Shown here one piece after another: positions 13,767 to 14,167 of a stretch of DNA of 14,167 nt. Source of the DNA: Candidatus Hydrogenedentota bacterium (GTDB lineage: Bacteria; Hydrogenedentota; Hydrogenedentia; Hydrogenedentales; CAITNO01); NCBI GenBank assembly GCA_029554925.1, contig JAKPUV010000014.1:1-14167 (forward strand). Reading direction: 5' to 3'. Below the pieces are notes generated by a model. The model worked only from the letters and a program-made list of their open reading frames with translations, had not been told where the DNA came from and ran no database searches. A program made the position numbers and the translations under genes. Position 1 is the first letter of the stretch. Every line of letters begins with the position of its first letter.

Positions 13767-13795
13767 GCGTTTTCTTTCCGTGACCCGCATTGACC

Positions 13796-13817
13796 CCCGC
13801 CCCGAACGGCGGGTTTT
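13796..13817 (+). terminator. Intrinsic terminator-like hairpin before cimA
   Basis: CCCGCC (13796-13801) and GGCGGG (13808-13813) form a 6-bp all-GC stem around CCGAAC, followed at once by TTTT (13814-13817). It lies 30 bases after the ApgM-like stop and only a few bases before the cimA ribosome site (AGGAG, 13819-13823). It may end the ApgM-like transcript, attenuate cimA or mask its ribosome site. Confidence 0.5.
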
Positions 13818-13832
13818 CAGGAGTCGAAATCA

Positions 13833-14167
13833 ATGAAAGCCCAAAAACCAAGAATCGAGATGTATGACACCACCCTGCGCGACGGCGCCCAGGGGCCCGG
13901 CGTCAAGTTCTCCGCGGACGACCAGCTTCGCGTGGTGCAGGCCCTTGACACGCTCGGCATCCGCTACATCGAGGGCGGCCAGCCGGGGTCGAACCCGAAG
14001 GCGGCGGAACTCTTCGCGCGCACGCGCGACCTGAAGCTGAAGAACGCCGAAATGGCCGCCTTCGGCAGCACCCGCCACCCGAAAATGGCCGCGGAGGACG
14101 ACCCGAACCTGAAGGCCCTGCTCGACGCGGGCACGCGCGTGGTCACGATCTTCGCCAAAACCTCGCC
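13833..14167 (+). CDS. cimA: Citramalate synthase, N-terminal part
   Basis: Enzyme of the pyruvate route to isoleucine: condenses pyruvate with acetyl-CoA to (R)-citramalate, bypassing threonine dehydratase. It belongs to the HMGL-like/DRE-TIM family with 2-isopropylmalate synthase. Only the first 111 residues of roughly 520 are in the window. Marks seen are MYDTTLRDGAQGPGVKFS (10-27) with the R16-D17 metal/catalytic pair, IEGGQPGSNPKAAELF (46-61) and AFGSTRHP (76-83). EDDPNLKALLDAGTRVVTIF (88-107) completes the set. R-D-G-A-Q-G-x-G-V-x-F-S and P-G-S-N-P-K separate CimA from LeuA and homocitrate synthase. Usual CimA proteins have G-G-W-P-G-S-N-P-K; here Q50 replaces Trp. ATG 13833 has AGGAG nine bases upstream. 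A start closer to the conserved block (M10) is possible but lacks a ribosome site. Confidence 0.92.
   Translation, partial: MKAQKPRIEMYDTTLRDGAQGPGVKFSADDQLRVVQALDTLGIRYIEGGQPGSNPKAAELFARTRDLKLKNAEMAAFGSTRHPKMAAEDDPNLKALLDAGTRVVTIFAKTS

Noticed and set aside
10995..13790. 931-codon open frame on the minus strand
   Set aside because: It runs antisense across the alpha/beta hydrolase and ApgM-like genes, both of which have complete motifs. Its composition (Arg, Gly, His, Ala) is that of a GC-rich shadow frame and it crosses the REP-like element.

Overview
This is a GC-rich bacterial chromosomal window with short intergenic spaces, clear AGGAG-type ribosome binding sites and several families of palindromic intergenic repeats. 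The gene set suggests a free-living Gram-negative-type heterotroph from the wider Planctomycetota / Verrucomicrobiota / Lentisphaerota / Hydrogenedentota neighbourhood. It includes a DUF6259-like secreted glycosidase, a proline-flanked Spy/CpxP-like periplasmic protein behind an ECF sigma/anti-sigma pair, a UroD-fold methyltransferase-like protein and an archaeal-type iPGM-like protein. That placement is an inference from gene content; no rRNA or tRNA gene is present to test it.

Layout. 1-2272 (+): the 3' part of a GPH-type sugar/uronide symporter, overlapping by 4 bases a UDP-sugar (UDP-GlcNAc-type) dehydrogenase. 2273-2333: a convergent junction with a 9-mer repeat array. 2334-4560 (-): a three-gene envelope-signalling cassette read as ECF sigma factor, anti-sigma factor and periplasmic Spy-like helical protein, with a large paired inverted repeat between the sigma and anti-sigma genes. 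4724-5920 (+): a UroD/MtaA-like protein. 5921-6029: a second convergent junction with the same 9-mer repeat family, here forming a hairpin. 6030-6413 (-): an SUI1/YciH-like translation factor. 6557-7633 (+): a membrane-anchored SGNH-like protein. 7644-10998 (-): a secreted alpha/beta hydrolase followed by a secreted glycoside-hydrolase-like protein. 10999-11312: a 314-base divergent spacer with a double-hairpin repeat and candidate promoters. 11313-12413 (+): a cytoplasmic alpha/beta hydrolase. 12543-13766 (+): an archaeal-type phosphoglycerate mutase / proposed homoserine kinase. 13833-end (+): the 5' part of citramalate synthase.

How the genes fit together. The sigma/anti-sigma/Spy-like trio has the parts of a transmembrane stress-sensing circuit of the CnrYXH type. 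The ApgM-like gene followed by cimA suggests a threonine/isoleucine theme, which makes the homoserine kinase reading of the ApgM-like protein worth testing. The secreted hydrolase and glycosidase may act together on exogenous polysaccharide or glycoconjugate. The remaining genes look like single transcription units.

No CRISPR, phage, IS transposase, tRNA or rRNA was seen. The least explained material is intergenic: three unrelated palindromic repeat families in 14 kb, one of them present twice, both times at a convergent gene junction.
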